A DNA stretch of 61,525 bases from positions 1 to 61,525 of the IMG/VR virus record IMGVR_UViG_3300037279_000301. One strand, given 5' to 3'. Both the position numbers and the translations under genes were made by a program. Shown piece by piece: positions 7,887 through 15,162 of the stretch. Below the pieces are notes generated by a model. The model was not told where the DNA came from. It made no database searches and saw only the letters and a program-made list of their open reading frames with translations. Each line of letters opens with the position of its first letter. Position 1 is the stretch's first letter. The DNA is from a virus.

Positions 7887-8325
7887 TTTCTCTTTCTTGC
7901 AACTCTTTTCGAATTGCCATCAAAATTTTTCCAAGATGATTTTTACCGACACCCTTGCAAACGCCCCAAAATGTATCACCCCAGGTATTACCCTCGATAA
8001 GAATTGCATCTTCGGTCGCCAACAATTTTTGTCTTAATTCCGAATTCGTAAACTTTTGGCAAAGCAAATCAACCATTACATTAAGTTTAACGTCATTCCA
8101 ATCGGATCGGAGGGTAGTCAGCCGCCCTAATCTTTTTGCTTTACCGGGAGTAGTTGCGTCCCGTATTTCGATCCGTTGATCTAAATTAAAGGTTTTGCTC
8201 GCCTGATATGCGCGTTCAACATCTCGGTACCGAAAATTATCATCTTCGAGCCGAATGCCGCCGGGTACATAAGAAAAATTACTTAAAAACTCAAACTCCC
8301 CGACAAATTTATCAATAATTTTCAT
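7876..8325 (-). CDS. NADAR-domain protein (YbiA-like N-glycosidase family)
   Basis: 149 residues, full length for the family. Signatures are an FEFLSNF opening, RDVERAYQASK, a WNDVKLNVM segment and the closing GDTFWGVCKGVGKNHLGKILM. NADAR proteins cleave N-glycosidic bonds on phosphorylated riboflavin intermediates or ADP-ribose-linked substrates. Located first in the operon that also holds NadM-Nudix, it probably acts on ADP-ribosyl compounds, but this is inference. A TTGACT-17-TATAAT promoter ends 9 nt before the ATG. Confidence 0.85.
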   Translation of the reverse strand: MKIIDKFVGEFEFLSNFSYVPGGIRLEDDNFRYRDVERAYQASKTFNLDQRIEIRDATTPGKAKRLGRLTTLRSDWNDVKLNVMVDLLCQKFTNSELRQKLLATEDAILIEGNTWGDTFWGVCKGVGKNHLGKILMAIRKELQERENDA

Positions 8326-8334
8326 TACTCTTTT

Positions 8335-8363
8335 ATTATAATACTCGCAGTGAGAATAGTCAA
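8335..8363 (-). promoter_or_regulatory. sigma70-like promoter of the NADAR-NadM operon
   Basis: Minus strand TTGACT (8358-8363), 17-bp spacer, TATAAT (8335-8340). The -10 ends 9 nt before the start codon, so the leader can only be a few nucleotides long. Confidence 0.68.
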
Positions 8364-8366
8364 CAG

Positions 8367-8579
8367 TTAAATATGCAAATCAATTTTAATATTATCGCCA
8401 TCCTTATATTTTGCGAAAAATAGGCAAGGAAGCCATGCAACAACAATAATAAAAAAAATTACTGCCGGACCAAGATTCGGATATTTTGTAATTGTCGGGC
8501 CACTGACGGAACCGAAGTGAAAAACCATCCCAGCCAAGATTAAGCCAAAGACAATATAAACCAAAAAAATAATTCCCAT
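8367..8579 (-). CDS. small two-helix membrane protein (70 aa)
   Basis: Two hydrophobic helices (about 2-21 and 36-55) joined by a short Gly/Ser/Thr loop, with a short charged tail. It sits between the HD hydrolase gene and the NADAR promoter. Role unknown. Confidence 0.58.
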   Translation of the reverse strand: MGIIFLVYIVFGLILAGMVFHFGSVSGPTITKYPNLGPAVIFFIIVVAWLPCLFFAKYKDGDNIKIDLHI

Positions 8580-8587
8580 AAATCCTT

Positions 8588-9214
8588 TTATTCCGATGCT
8601 ATTCGGATTTTAAGTTCGGTAATGTAACGTGAAATATTTGTTCTAGCCGCTCGCTCCCAAATTGCACGAGTCTCTGAGCACCAGAAAATACAAGGTACCG
8701 ATAAAAATTTGTTCATTATTGCCATTTGCCCGGCATAAAAATCCTTATCAGTCATCCAGGCAAATTCTTTTCGAATATTCGAATTATTTTTCAAAAACGT
8801 TGTGTACGGGGCAGCCAACGAGCTGAGATCCAGATCAATAAAGAAATTTAAATCCTTGTTAAATCCTGTGTAAAATTCGTCGTACGATTTATGATTTAAA
8901 TGGTCGGCAGTACCCGAAATCATCAGGCTAATGATCTCGGCATCGGACTTCGATGTAAAATTCTGGTAGCGGTTGAACAACTGAACACTATCTTCAACAC
9001 TGAAATGATCTGGACGATAATTCCCATTATCAACAGTTTGATAAACTGCATCATGCCAAAAAATTGCGTGCATAATTAAATCTGACCGTGTACAGATGCC
9101 GGAAAAAATATCTAATTTTGTTAACATATCCTTAACATGACGCCAGCTATGATAGTAACGCAATTCATACCCGGACAATGCCGACCAGAATCCATCAAGA
9201 TAATCGGCCTGCAT
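8588..9214 (-). CDS. HD-domain metal-dependent phosphohydrolase
   Basis: 208 residues. YHSWRHVKDML (21-31) supplies the first His and HAIFWHDAVY (49-58) the HD pair, followed by an SVED helix. This is the pattern of the predicted metal-dependent HD phosphohydrolase family (COG4339 type). The substrate is unknown; nucleotides are likely from the family and from the neighbouring nucleotide-metabolism genes. Confidence 0.78.
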   Translation of the reverse strand: MQADYLDGFWSALSGYELRYYHSWRHVKDMLTKLDIFSGICTRSDLIMHAIFWHDAVYQTVDNGNYRPDHFSVEDSVQLFNRYQNFTSKSDAEIISLMISGTADHLNHKSYDEFYTGFNKDLNFFIDLDLSSLAAPYTTFLKNNSNIRKEFAWMTDKDFYAGQMAIMNKFLSVPCIFWCSETRAIWERAARTNISRYITELKIRIASE

Positions 9215-9246
9215 AAGACTCTTATATTTTTAAATTCATTCCACTC

Positions 9247-9450
9247 CTATTGGTGCGGCACCATATTTATAATAATTGCCGGCCAGCACAAAACAATTAC
9301 TAATAAAAGCGCAGCGGATAGTATCGACCTATCAGAGTTGGTTTTGCTCATTAATTCATCCAGCATTTGATTGATACTATCCCATTGCAAATGCAGTAAA
9401 TATCCTGCGATTAAAAAACCAGTTAGAAAATAAAATAAAAGAAAAAACAT
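9247..9450 (-). CDS. small membrane protein (67 aa)
   Basis: The start is ATG at 9450 (MFFLLFYFLTG), overlapping the stop of the nucleotidyltransferase gene and preceded by GGAGAAAT. Two hydrophobic helices flank a polar loop. Function unknown. Confidence 0.58.
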   Translation of the reverse strand: MFFLLFYFLTGFLIAGYLLHLQWDSINQMLDELMSKTNSDRSILSAALLLVIVLCWPAIIINMVPHQ

Positions 9451-10430
9451 TATTTCTCCAATCCGTAAAACTTTTTCAACCAAGGAAGAATCCATTCTTC
9501 ATATTCTTTTCGTAGTTCGACAGTCAATGCCGGTAACTTTGATTCTAGTGAAAGTGTCTTTAATGTATCTACCCCAACTAAAATCTGCTCACGAATTTTT
9601 TCAATAGGATGCTCTCCACGACGAATAGATTTTAAATACTCAGCGTAATCTGATGTGTACGGATATTTAAGTTTCTTTCCAGACAATAAATCAATGCCCT
9701 CATTAACGATCCTTAAAGCATGGGAAACTGCCTTCCAATCGGCGGTAGACTGCGCAGCATCTTTTGCTCGAGTTCCAAATTTTGCGACTTGAACATTTAC
9801 AATATCAAGATTAGTTTCAAATGCGCTCGAATACGGTAAAATCTTTTCCAATAATTTAATACACGGCCGCATATTTTGGCCGGCCGAATCAATAGCATAA
9901 TCGGTTATTGAAAAATATTTCGGATAATCTTTTTCAATTTCTACGGCAAGTTCCTCAAATTCAGCTTGATGATCTACAATACGATGCAATTTTGGAAATC
10001 TTTTAAATAAATCTCTAGCGTCCAGGGCCGCATTTAATCGGTCACCTTTATCAGAATACACTTGGGCCTGGTTGACCGCATATCCTACCATTGATTTAAT
10101 ATTAGCCGTCAAAAATTTATCGTGTAATTCGGTGCAAAACAATGGAAATCTTCCATCGTATATCGCCTGCTCACCGTCAACACACTCAACCGATGCAGCT
10201 AGCTCTAGCGCATATGTCTGCCCCTCCATAAAATCTCTTGCAAAAACCTGTAGAGGAACATTTTCACAATCGATATCGTTAATAACGGGCCTGGTATTTT
10301 TAATCGACTTACCAAGCAACAAGGAATCTAACTCAGGAAGTACAATGTATTTCATATCCCTATCCGATTCGGGTGTAGAAGTTCCATAAAGTTGTGATCC
10401 GTATAGACAAGAAAATAAAATCTTTTGCAT
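9450..10430 (-). CDS. Pol-beta-superfamily nucleotidyltransferase (RlaP-like)
   Basis: 326 residues. The N-terminal GSQLYGTSTPESDRD (11-25) is the nucleotidyltransferase Gly-Ser plus paired-Asp motif of the predicted nucleotidyltransferase family related to RlaP. The remainder is helical with many conserved-looking Trp/Tyr. Such proteins transfer a nucleotide to a protein or nucleic acid; the target here is unknown. It leads the transcript ending at the HD hydrolase region and is preceded by the SH3-like array. Confidence 0.78.
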   Translation of the reverse strand: MQKILFSCLYGSQLYGTSTPESDRDMKYIVLPELDSLLLGKSIKNTRPVINDIDCENVPLQVFARDFMEGQTYALELAASVECVDGEQAIYDGRFPLFCTELHDKFLTANIKSMVGYAVNQAQVYSDKGDRLNAALDARDLFKRFPKLHRIVDHQAEFEELAVEIEKDYPKYFSITDYAIDSAGQNMRPCIKLLEKILPYSSAFETNLDIVNVQVAKFGTRAKDAAQSTADWKAVSHALRIVNEGIDLLSGKKLKYPYTSDYAEYLKSIRRGEHPIEKIREQILVGVDTLKTLSLESKLPALTVELRKEYEEWILPWLKKFYGLEK

Positions 10431-10442
10431 ATTATATTCCTT

Positions 10443-10667
10443 TCAATGCGATAATTTCCAAACAAGTGCCTCGTTGTACGATATTTTAAAAAGTTTGATT
10501 CCCGCAACGTTATATACGTAAGTATTTCCGGAACGAACAGTCATTTTAAACATCAGATTGCCGCTGTTATCAACCTCAACTATTCTTCCAAGAAATTCTT
10601 CCCCAGTGTAGCTCCTATAAATTGCCCAATCACCCAACTCAAAAATATGTTCGTCGCGTTTAGCCAT
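10443..10667 (-). CDS. SH3/KOW-like small protein with C-terminal tail
   Basis: 74 residues. LGDWAIY, GRIVEVDNSG and a final NEALVWKLSH match its neighbours. A paralogue of the genes at 10669, 10899, 11484, 11903, 12130, 12363 and 13920, so it comes from tandem duplication. A beta-barrel fold is likely; function unknown. Confidence 0.65.
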   Translation of the reverse strand: MAKRDEHIFELGDWAIYRSYTGEEFLGRIVEVDNSGNLMFKMTVRSGNTYVYNVAGIKLFKISYNEALVWKLSH

Positions 10668-10668
10668 A

Positions 10669-10902
10669 TCATTTTTCCAAGTAATGAATTAAAATTTTAT
10701 CTATGGTTGCTTTTTCAACCCACCGCAGGCTTACAGAAGTCCTATAAGATACTCCTAAAATTTCGGCTGTTTCAAAAATAATAGACTCCGAGAATCCTAA
10801 ATCATCACCGAGGTATATTCCCAAATATCGGTTACCCGACATTCCGGTATAAAAAATAGCGTCCCCCGGATTTAATTCATCACCTGTCTTAGTGTAAATC
10901 AT
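10669..10902 (-). CDS. SH3/KOW-like small protein with C-terminal tail
   Basis: 77 residues. NPGDAIFYTGMSGNRYLGIYLG is the barrel-type opening and ATIDKILIHYLEK the shared tail. It overlaps the upstream 10899-11117 gene by 4 nt (ATGA). Part of the tandem array; function unknown. Confidence 0.65.
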   Translation of the reverse strand: MIYTKTGDELNPGDAIFYTGMSGNRYLGIYLGDDLGFSESIIFETAEILGVSYRTSVSLRWVEKATIDKILIHYLEK

Positions 10903-11117
10903 TTCGATAACCGATGAAGTAAAATCTTATCGGTGGGAACAATCACACATTTTTCGGTAACCATAATTCCGCCGTAGGCCCCACCCTCTTCAGTAACGAG
11001 TACTATTTTCTTTGGACGAATTTCAGATATTTGTAACAATATAAGAGTTTGCCCCTTATAGCCAGGTGTAAGAATCCAATCTCCTACTTTAAATTCATCA
11101 CCGAAAAAATCTACCAT
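10899..11117 (-). CDS. SH3/KOW-like small protein with C-terminal tail
   Basis: 72 residues with KVGDWILTPGYKGQ at the N-terminus, a Gly-rich centre and the tail PTDKILLHRLSK. Member of the same paralogous array, translationally coupled to the next gene. Function unknown. Confidence 0.65.
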   Translation of the reverse strand: MVDFFGDEFKVGDWILTPGYKGQTLILLQISEIRPKKIVLVTEEGGAYGGIMVTEKCVIVPTDKILLHRLSK

Positions 11118-11137
11118 TATTGCTCCAATTTATAAAT

Positions 11138-11467
11138 CTAATATCCCGAAATAACACCAGATTGCACCTCTAGATACCATGCACCAAAATCGTGATCTTT
11201 ATTAAGAATATCTTGTTCAGCTTCTGCGTCAAATAATACCTTAGCCTTACTAAGGTATTCATACATCTTCTTCTCATCGCATTCTTGAAGCATATCAAAA
11301 TTATGCTGAAATGCTAGGTAATGTCCGATAAGATTCTTTTGCAAGACGAGCTTAATTTCATGCTCGGTTAATTCACGGTATTTTAGAACGCGCTTAAGAG
11401 TTTCGAGTAACGGATAAAAAGTATTGCCAAAGTCATTATCGCCTAATACAATTGCAATTGTTCTCAT
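11138..11467 (-). CDS. hypothetical protein (109 aa)
   Basis: Helical, charged protein starting MRTIAIVLGDNDFG and ending WYLEVQSGVISGY. The 28 nt around its start (GACGGAGATAATATGAGA and flanks) are nearly identical to those before the 11680-11889 gene, so the translation start region was duplicated. No family recognised. Confidence 0.6.
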   Translation of the reverse strand: MRTIAIVLGDNDFGNTFYPLLETLKRVLKYRELTEHEIKLVLQKNLIGHYLAFQHNFDMLQECDEKKMYEYLSKAKVLFDAEAEQDILNKDHDFGAWYLEVQSGVISGY

Positions 11468-11483
11468 ATTATCTCCGTCGTTA

Positions 11484-11696
11484 TTATTCCTCTAGCCGAT
11501 AAATTAGTGCTTCCGCATCAGTTAATTTTGTTATTATTTCATCCCGTAAACTACACCAGCCAAGGTATTCTGGAAATCGAATAAGAAAACAATCACGCCG
11601 GTAATCGACTACCGAAATAACTATTCCTATTTCGCTAGGCAGTTCATTGAGTCCTTGAACCCGAACATAATCACCAATGTTAAACATTATCTTCAA
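11484..11696 (-). CDS. SH3/KOW-like small protein with C-terminal tail
   Basis: 70 residues. NIGDYVRVQGL, GIVISVVDYRRD and the final TDAEALIYRLEE identify it as a member of the paralogous array. Its start overlaps the end of the 11680-11889 gene by 17 nt. Function unknown. Confidence 0.65.
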   Translation of the reverse strand: MKIMFNIGDYVRVQGLNELPSEIGIVISVVDYRRDCFLIRFPEYLGWCSLRDEIITKLTDAEALIYRLEE

Positions 11697-11889
11697 AATG
11701 GAGCCGGTCAGTCAACCTCTTAATACCGGCGGTATATCTAATTACATCTGCAGAATATTTTGCATAATTATCAGCTGCAATACTCCACTCAATATCCGTC
11801 AAATTTTCGCCTTTGATACATGCAGAATAATAGGCTTTTTGCATTTCGACATATTTTAATTTCTGTGCCAACGTAGCAATTGCTCTCAT
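11680..11889 (-). CDS. hypothetical protein (69 aa)
   Basis: Helical small protein (MRAIATLAQKLKYVEMQKA) with no tail of the SH3-like family. It shares its ribosome-site region and first codons with the 11138-11467 gene. No family recognised. Confidence 0.58.
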   Translation of the reverse strand: MRAIATLAQKLKYVEMQKAYYSACIKGENLTDIEWSIAADNYAKYSADVIRYTAGIKRLTDRLHFEDNV

Positions 11890-11902
11890 ATTATCTCCGT
11901 CG

Positions 11903-12133
11903 TTATTGCCCGAGTCGCCAAATCAATGCTTCATCATCGGTTAATTTTCTTAATGCTTCCACCACTATTATGTCATAATAATCAAAACTATAATAAATTA
12001 TAGCATACATTCGTCCGCCATATTCATCCTGCCGAAAACGATTTATTTGGCCAACCGTAGTATTTTTAAAAGTATCGATAAATTCTACAAAATCATTAAC
12101 CCGAAGTTCAATTCCATTTTTATCACATATCAT
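11903..12133 (-). CDS. SH3/KOW-like small protein with C-terminal tail
   Basis: 76 residues. RVNDFVEFID, VGQINRFRQDEYGG and the final TDDEALIWRLGQ place it in the array. It overlaps the 12130-12363 gene by 4 nt (ATGA). Function unknown. Confidence 0.65.
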   Translation of the reverse strand: MICDKNGIELRVNDFVEFIDTFKNTTVGQINRFRQDEYGGRMYAIIYYSFDYYDIIVVEALRKLTDDEALIWRLGQ

Positions 12134-12363
12134 ATCGATAACTGGTAGATGAAAAGATCATCCGGTGTTAACTTAACAAGCGACTGAGAATACCAGATAT
12201 AATTTTCATCCTTAATCTCATATAAATTACAATAGGCAGCGCCAGTGCCATTATCTTTTCCAATAAATTTAACTTTTTTCGGTAAAATACCAAAAATCGA
12301 AACTACCGAAAAGACATAAACCCAGTCGCCTACCGAAAATTTAACGCCATTTCGATCGTGCAT
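12130..12363 (-). CDS. SH3/KOW-like small protein with C-terminal tail
   Basis: 77 residues. SVGDWVYVFSVVSIFG, PKKVKFIGKDNGTG and TPDDLFIYQLSI follow the family pattern. It overlaps both neighbours by 1-4 nt. Function unknown. Confidence 0.65.
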   Translation of the reverse strand: MHDRNGVKFSVGDWVYVFSVVSIFGILPKKVKFIGKDNGTGAAYCNLYEIKDENYIWYSQSLVKLTPDDLFIYQLSI

Positions 12364-12623
12364 TACAACCCCAGTCGATAAATTAGCATTTCATCCGGCG
12401 AGACCTTCATCAGATCCAAAGGTGACCAGGGAAACTTCGATCCATTTTCATTCTCTAAGATTGCAAGTTCAGGAAAAAATTCATTTGCTGCAGGTTTAAA
12501 AGAGACAACCTTTCTTGGTAAAAATTGATGCTGCCGTGAAAACGAAACAGAGCATACCCAATCACCAATTTTCAGTGGCGTATTTAACCGATCGCAAAAA
12601 GTAGTTGTAATCTTATTTGTCAT
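12363..12623 (-). CDS. SH3/KOW-like small protein with C-terminal tail
   Basis: 86 residues from the ATG that overlaps the upstream stop (ATGA at 12620-12623). KIGDWVCSVSFSRQH, PRKVVSFKPAANE and SPDEMLIYRLGL are the family elements. Function unknown. Confidence 0.65.
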   Translation of the reverse strand: MTNKITTTFCDRLNTPLKIGDWVCSVSFSRQHQFLPRKVVSFKPAANEFFPELAILENENGSKFPWSPLDLMKVSPDEMLIYRLGL

Positions 12624-12931
12624 TGACTCAACTTCCAAATTAAAAATTCAGCGGGTGAACACCCATGGAACTTCCGACCGTATTTCATGTTGCAATACAT
12701 TTCGTACCCGGAAAGAGGAGCATTCGTCCAAGACGAGGAAATATCTTTTCTATTAATCCTCTTTTCGACTCCGATATAACTGCCATCAACTAATTCACGA
12801 GAGAGCTCGTACGCAATGGCCTTGGCTCGTCGACGAGTACGTGTGAACCCTCGATAATCCAGCCAACGGCCATCTTTGTCGCACTCAAAAATACTCCACT
12901 TTCCGATAATTGCCCAGCTAGGCCGTCTCAT
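12620..12931 (-). CDS. hypothetical basic protein sharing the C-terminal tail
   Basis: 103 residues. Basic and Arg/Trp-rich (RTRRRAKAIAYELSREL), it lacks the GDWV turn but ends SPAEFLIWKLSQ, the same tail as the neighbouring SH3-like family. The tail on a different body suggests it is a mobile module. Function unknown. Confidence 0.6.
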   Translation of the reverse strand: MRRPSWAIIGKWSIFECDKDGRWLDYRGFTRTRRRAKAIAYELSRELVDGSYIGVEKRINRKDISSSWTNAPLSGYEMYCNMKYGRKFHGCSPAEFLIWKLSQ

Positions 12932-12938
12932 TATTTCC

Positions 12939-13352
12939 TCACAGTTTAATTTCTACCGGGTGGCCAAATTCGTTATAAAATCGTACACGACGAACACCAG
13001 AAAGTTTAATCAAATCCATACAATGCTTGCACGGCCGAGAACATCCAGGTCGTTCGGCGGTTTTACGCGAATTCATATTCGTGCGAGAAATATATAGAAT
13101 CAAATTATTCGGCCGATCATAATGAAATCTACGAACAAGTGCCATCATTTCAGCGTGAACATTTCCATTATAGGTTGAAGAGGACGAACGAGGGGTCGTT
13201 TTACCCCAAATATTGTGGCCGACTGAAAGCAAATTCGAACCAGCGTAAAGAGCTGCTCCCAACTGATAACCTACCTGCGGGCCGTTACTCAACAAACTCG
13301 CAGCTTTTGCTGCATCGAAACCTCTTTGCCAACTACCAGACAATGACGGCAT
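12939..13352 (-). CDS. cytidine/dCMP deaminase-like protein
   Basis: 137 residues. NVHAEMMAL supplies the zinc His and proton-shuttle Glu (H66, E68), and SRPCKHC supplies two zinc Cys (C108, C111), the core of the cytidine/deoxycytidylate deaminase fold. The ALYAGSNLLSVGHN opening also fits. It is shorter than T4 dCMP deaminase. It probably acts on a free nucleoside or nucleotide, but the substrate is uncertain. Confidence 0.78.
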   Translation of the reverse strand: MPSLSGSWQRGFDAAKAASLLSNGPQVGYQLGAALYAGSNLLSVGHNIWGKTTPRSSSSTYNGNVHAEMMALVRRFHYDRPNNLILYISRTNMNSRKTAERPGCSRPCKHCMDLIKLSGVRRVRFYNEFGHPVEIKL

Positions 13353-13368
13353 TCAACCCTTTCTACAG

Positions 13369-13602
13369 TTACGAATTCGTTTGATCCTTCACCGCGGCCA
13401 AAATAGCATGGGCCAGCGCAGTCGCCATTTCTGTACTAAGATTAAAATCGACCGGTCCCCAAAAACCTCGAGACGCATCATCTGGCGTACAAATACGAAT
13501 AGTATTGAGACTATCGCAATCCGGTACAACTTGAAAATGGGCACCGTCTGCACAGATATCTTCGGAATAAATGTTACGTACTACTTCAATTTCTACCGGC
13601 AT
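13369..13602 (-). CDS. hypothetical protein (77 aa)
   Basis: Starts MPVEIEVVRNIY with GGGAG upstream and ends with an amphipathic helix (EMATALAHAILAAVKDQ). Third frame of the unit driven by the promoter at 13835-13863. No family recognised. Confidence 0.6.
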   Translation of the reverse strand: MPVEIEVVRNIYSEDICADGAHFQVVPDCDSLNTIRICTPDDASRGFWGPVDFNLSTEMATALAHAILAAVKDQTNS

Positions 13603-13706
13603 ACTCGATCTCCCTTATCGTCAATTCCAAATTTTGTTTTCAACTTTTCACATTCGATATCGCCAAATTGTCGGCGATATGTAGCCAAAATGTATCGAGT
13701 TTTCAT
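13593..13706 (-). CDS. small basic protein (37 aa)
   Basis: A 38-codon frame starts MKTRYILATYRRQFGDIE and overlaps the start of the 13369-13602 gene by 10 nt. A weak purine stretch precedes it. It is probably expressed from the promoter at 13835-13863. No family recognised. Confidence 0.42.
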   Translation of the reverse strand: MKTRYILATYRRQFGDIECEKLKTKFGIDDKGDRVCR

Positions 13707-13744
13707 CTTTTGAAACTTGATCCTACACGAAAGCACAAACCATT

Positions 13745-13813
13745 TTATCCTATAATTATAGAATTAATCCTATAATAGGCAATCAGCACCCGAAGTGTGA
13801 ATTTTTCAATCAC
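13745..13813 (-). CDS. possible short leader ORF (22 aa, GTG start)
   Basis: First frame after the cassette promoter. GAGGAGAACACA precedes a GTG and the peptide is hydrophobic (LRVLIAYYRINSIIIG). The ribosome site is good but the length is short, so it could be a leader peptide or chance. Confidence 0.32.
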   Translation of the reverse strand: MIEKFTLRVLIAYYRINSIIIG

Positions 13814-13822
13814 TGTGTTCTC

Positions 13823-13863
13823 CTCACTGAAATAATTATAGCAAATCCCCCGGGGGAAGTCAA
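13823..13863 (-). promoter_or_regulatory. early promoter cassette copy
   Basis: Minus strand TTGACT (13858-13863), 17-bp spacer containing the palindrome TCCCCCGGGGGA, TTTGC-TATAAT (-10 at 13835-13840) and the conserved downstream TATTTCAGTGAGGAG. One of eight near-identical copies; the upstream side carries two AAAGGACTTA elements. Confidence 0.8.
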
Positions 13864-13919
13864 CCGAAATAAGTCCTTTAAAATCAGCAAAGTTAAGTCC
13901 TTTGTTTTCAAGGCACAAA

Positions 13920-14174
13920 TTAATAGGATAATTGGATGAGTAACGCATCGTTTTCGGTTATTTTTTCAATATTTTTAGAGGATCGACTTTTCATTACAAA
14001 ATCTATATTAGGAGAATCTAAAACGGCAATTTCATTTTCTCCATAATAATCATACGCAGCGGTGAAACGAATATTCTCAACATCCAATATTTTTCCTATT
14101 CGAATCGATGCACCCGGCGAATTATATTTAACCCAATCACCCTTGACAATTAAATTACCGAATTTATCCGTCAT
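13920..14174 (-). CDS. SH3/KOW-like small protein with C-terminal tail
   Basis: 84 residues. VKGDWVKYNSPGASIRIGKILDVE, split by a Gly-rich turn, and the closing ENDALLIQLSY match the array at 10.4-12.6 kb. It is separated from that array by the deaminase unit. Function unknown. Confidence 0.62.
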   Translation of the reverse strand: MTDKFGNLIVKGDWVKYNSPGASIRIGKILDVENIRFTAAYDYYGENEIAVLDSPNIDFVMKSRSSKNIEKITENDALLIQLSY

Positions 14175-14188
14175 TATTTTACCTCATT

Positions 14189-14223
14189 AAAATAGGGAGG
14201 CTTTAAAAAGCCTCCCTATTTTA
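14189..14223 (-). terminator. intrinsic terminator (bidirectional)
   Basis: AAAATAGGGAGGCTTT / AAAGCCTCCCTATTTT forms a nearly loopless stem with T-rich ends on both strands. It ends the LemA-like transcript at 14233. Confidence 0.8.
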
Positions 14224-14232
14224 TATCGAGAT

Positions 14233-14823
14233 TTACTTCTTGTGCCGGAGCTGGAGTGCATCCGCTTCGTGCTTCTGAAAGTCGGTTGTGGTCTTGCCGG
14301 ACGTCAGAATGGCAAAATCGTCCTGCGATCCATAAGGAATGCCTACACGTAAATGAGGATAATGACCAATCATATTATAAAATCGGCCAGCCGTGGTTGC
14401 GGTAATATATTGATTATACGACTGTTTAAGACTAATAATTCGAGTTTGACTGGTTGAAAACGTGCTATGAAATTCCTCAATCTTTTCCTGCACAGCTCGA
14501 TACAAACTGGGATCAAGATTCGGATTGCTTTCCTTAATAAATTGGAGAACTGCCTGGGAACCGCTTGCTCCGTATCGGCCAGTAAGAGCAGCTTGCCAAA
14601 CGGACTTCATATCATCCGTATAATTATCCGGCACCTGGGAAGTTTCCATCACTTCCTTCCAGCCGTTATCATACACATTCTTCATCTGTTCATATTGTGC
14701 AGGAATATCTGCTTCAAACTTATTAGCCTCATTGCTCCAACTAATATATCCGATAAGCAAGACTCCCACACATACCAAAGGAACTAATACGATTACCGCT
14801 AATCCAATTAATACATTCTTCAT
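14233..14823 (-). CDS. LemA-like membrane-anchored protein
   Basis: 196 residues. One N-terminal transmembrane helix (about 4-28) is followed by a long helical domain starting SWSNEANKFEADIPAQYEQ with GRYGASGS and NPNLDPSLY, a layout seen in LemA-like proteins of large phages. It would be anchored in the inner membrane facing the periplasm. The next two upstream genes encode a zinc-type protein and a three-helix membrane protein, probably partners. Function in phages unknown. Confidence 0.6.
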   Translation of the reverse strand: MKNVLIGLAVIVLVPLVCVGVLLIGYISWSNEANKFEADIPAQYEQMKNVYDNGWKEVMETSQVPDNYTDDMKSVWQAALTGRYGASGSQAVLQFIKESNPNLDPSLYRAVQEKIEEFHSTFSTSQTRIISLKQSYNQYITATTAGRFYNMIGHYPHLRVGIPYGSQDDFAILTSGKTTTDFQKHEADALQLRHKK

Positions 14824-14853
14824 AATTTTCTCTCTTTCTTCAAAGGTTAAAGA

Positions 14854-15162
14854 TTATTTTCTTTCAACTGGTTCGTGGCAAAATAAACAATTATCATGAC
14901 AGGAATCGTCACAATCATTATATACGCATATTCCTAATGGACCAGGGCATCCCCAAGTACGGTCAGTTACCAATTCCTCTTTATTTTCGCCGAGCAAAAC
15001 TGCCGCTCGGGAAAGTAAAATATTATTTGCTTCGTTTTCTTTAGAATTCGCTAGCAGCAAAATTCTATACGATTCCTTGCGTAAAACACTGGCTTCGTCT
15101 AAAAGAAGTTGCACATCGGTCGCTATCGGTGTTGCCGTTGGTTCCTTACGTTGTCTAGCCAT
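14854..15162 (-). CDS. hypothetical Cys-rich protein (102 aa)
   Basis: The start MARQRKEP overlaps the stop of the membrane-protein gene and has GAGGAT upstream. The C-terminal third has eight Cys/His in C-P-G-P-x-G-I-C, D-S-C-H-D-N-C and F-C-H order, a likely zinc site. Co-transcribed with the LemA-like gene. Function unknown. Confidence 0.58.
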   Translation of the reverse strand: MARQRKEPTATPIATDVQLLLDEASVLRKESYRILLLANSKENEANNILLSRAAVLLGENKEELVTDRTWGCPGPLGICVYNDCDDSCHDNCLFCHEPVERK

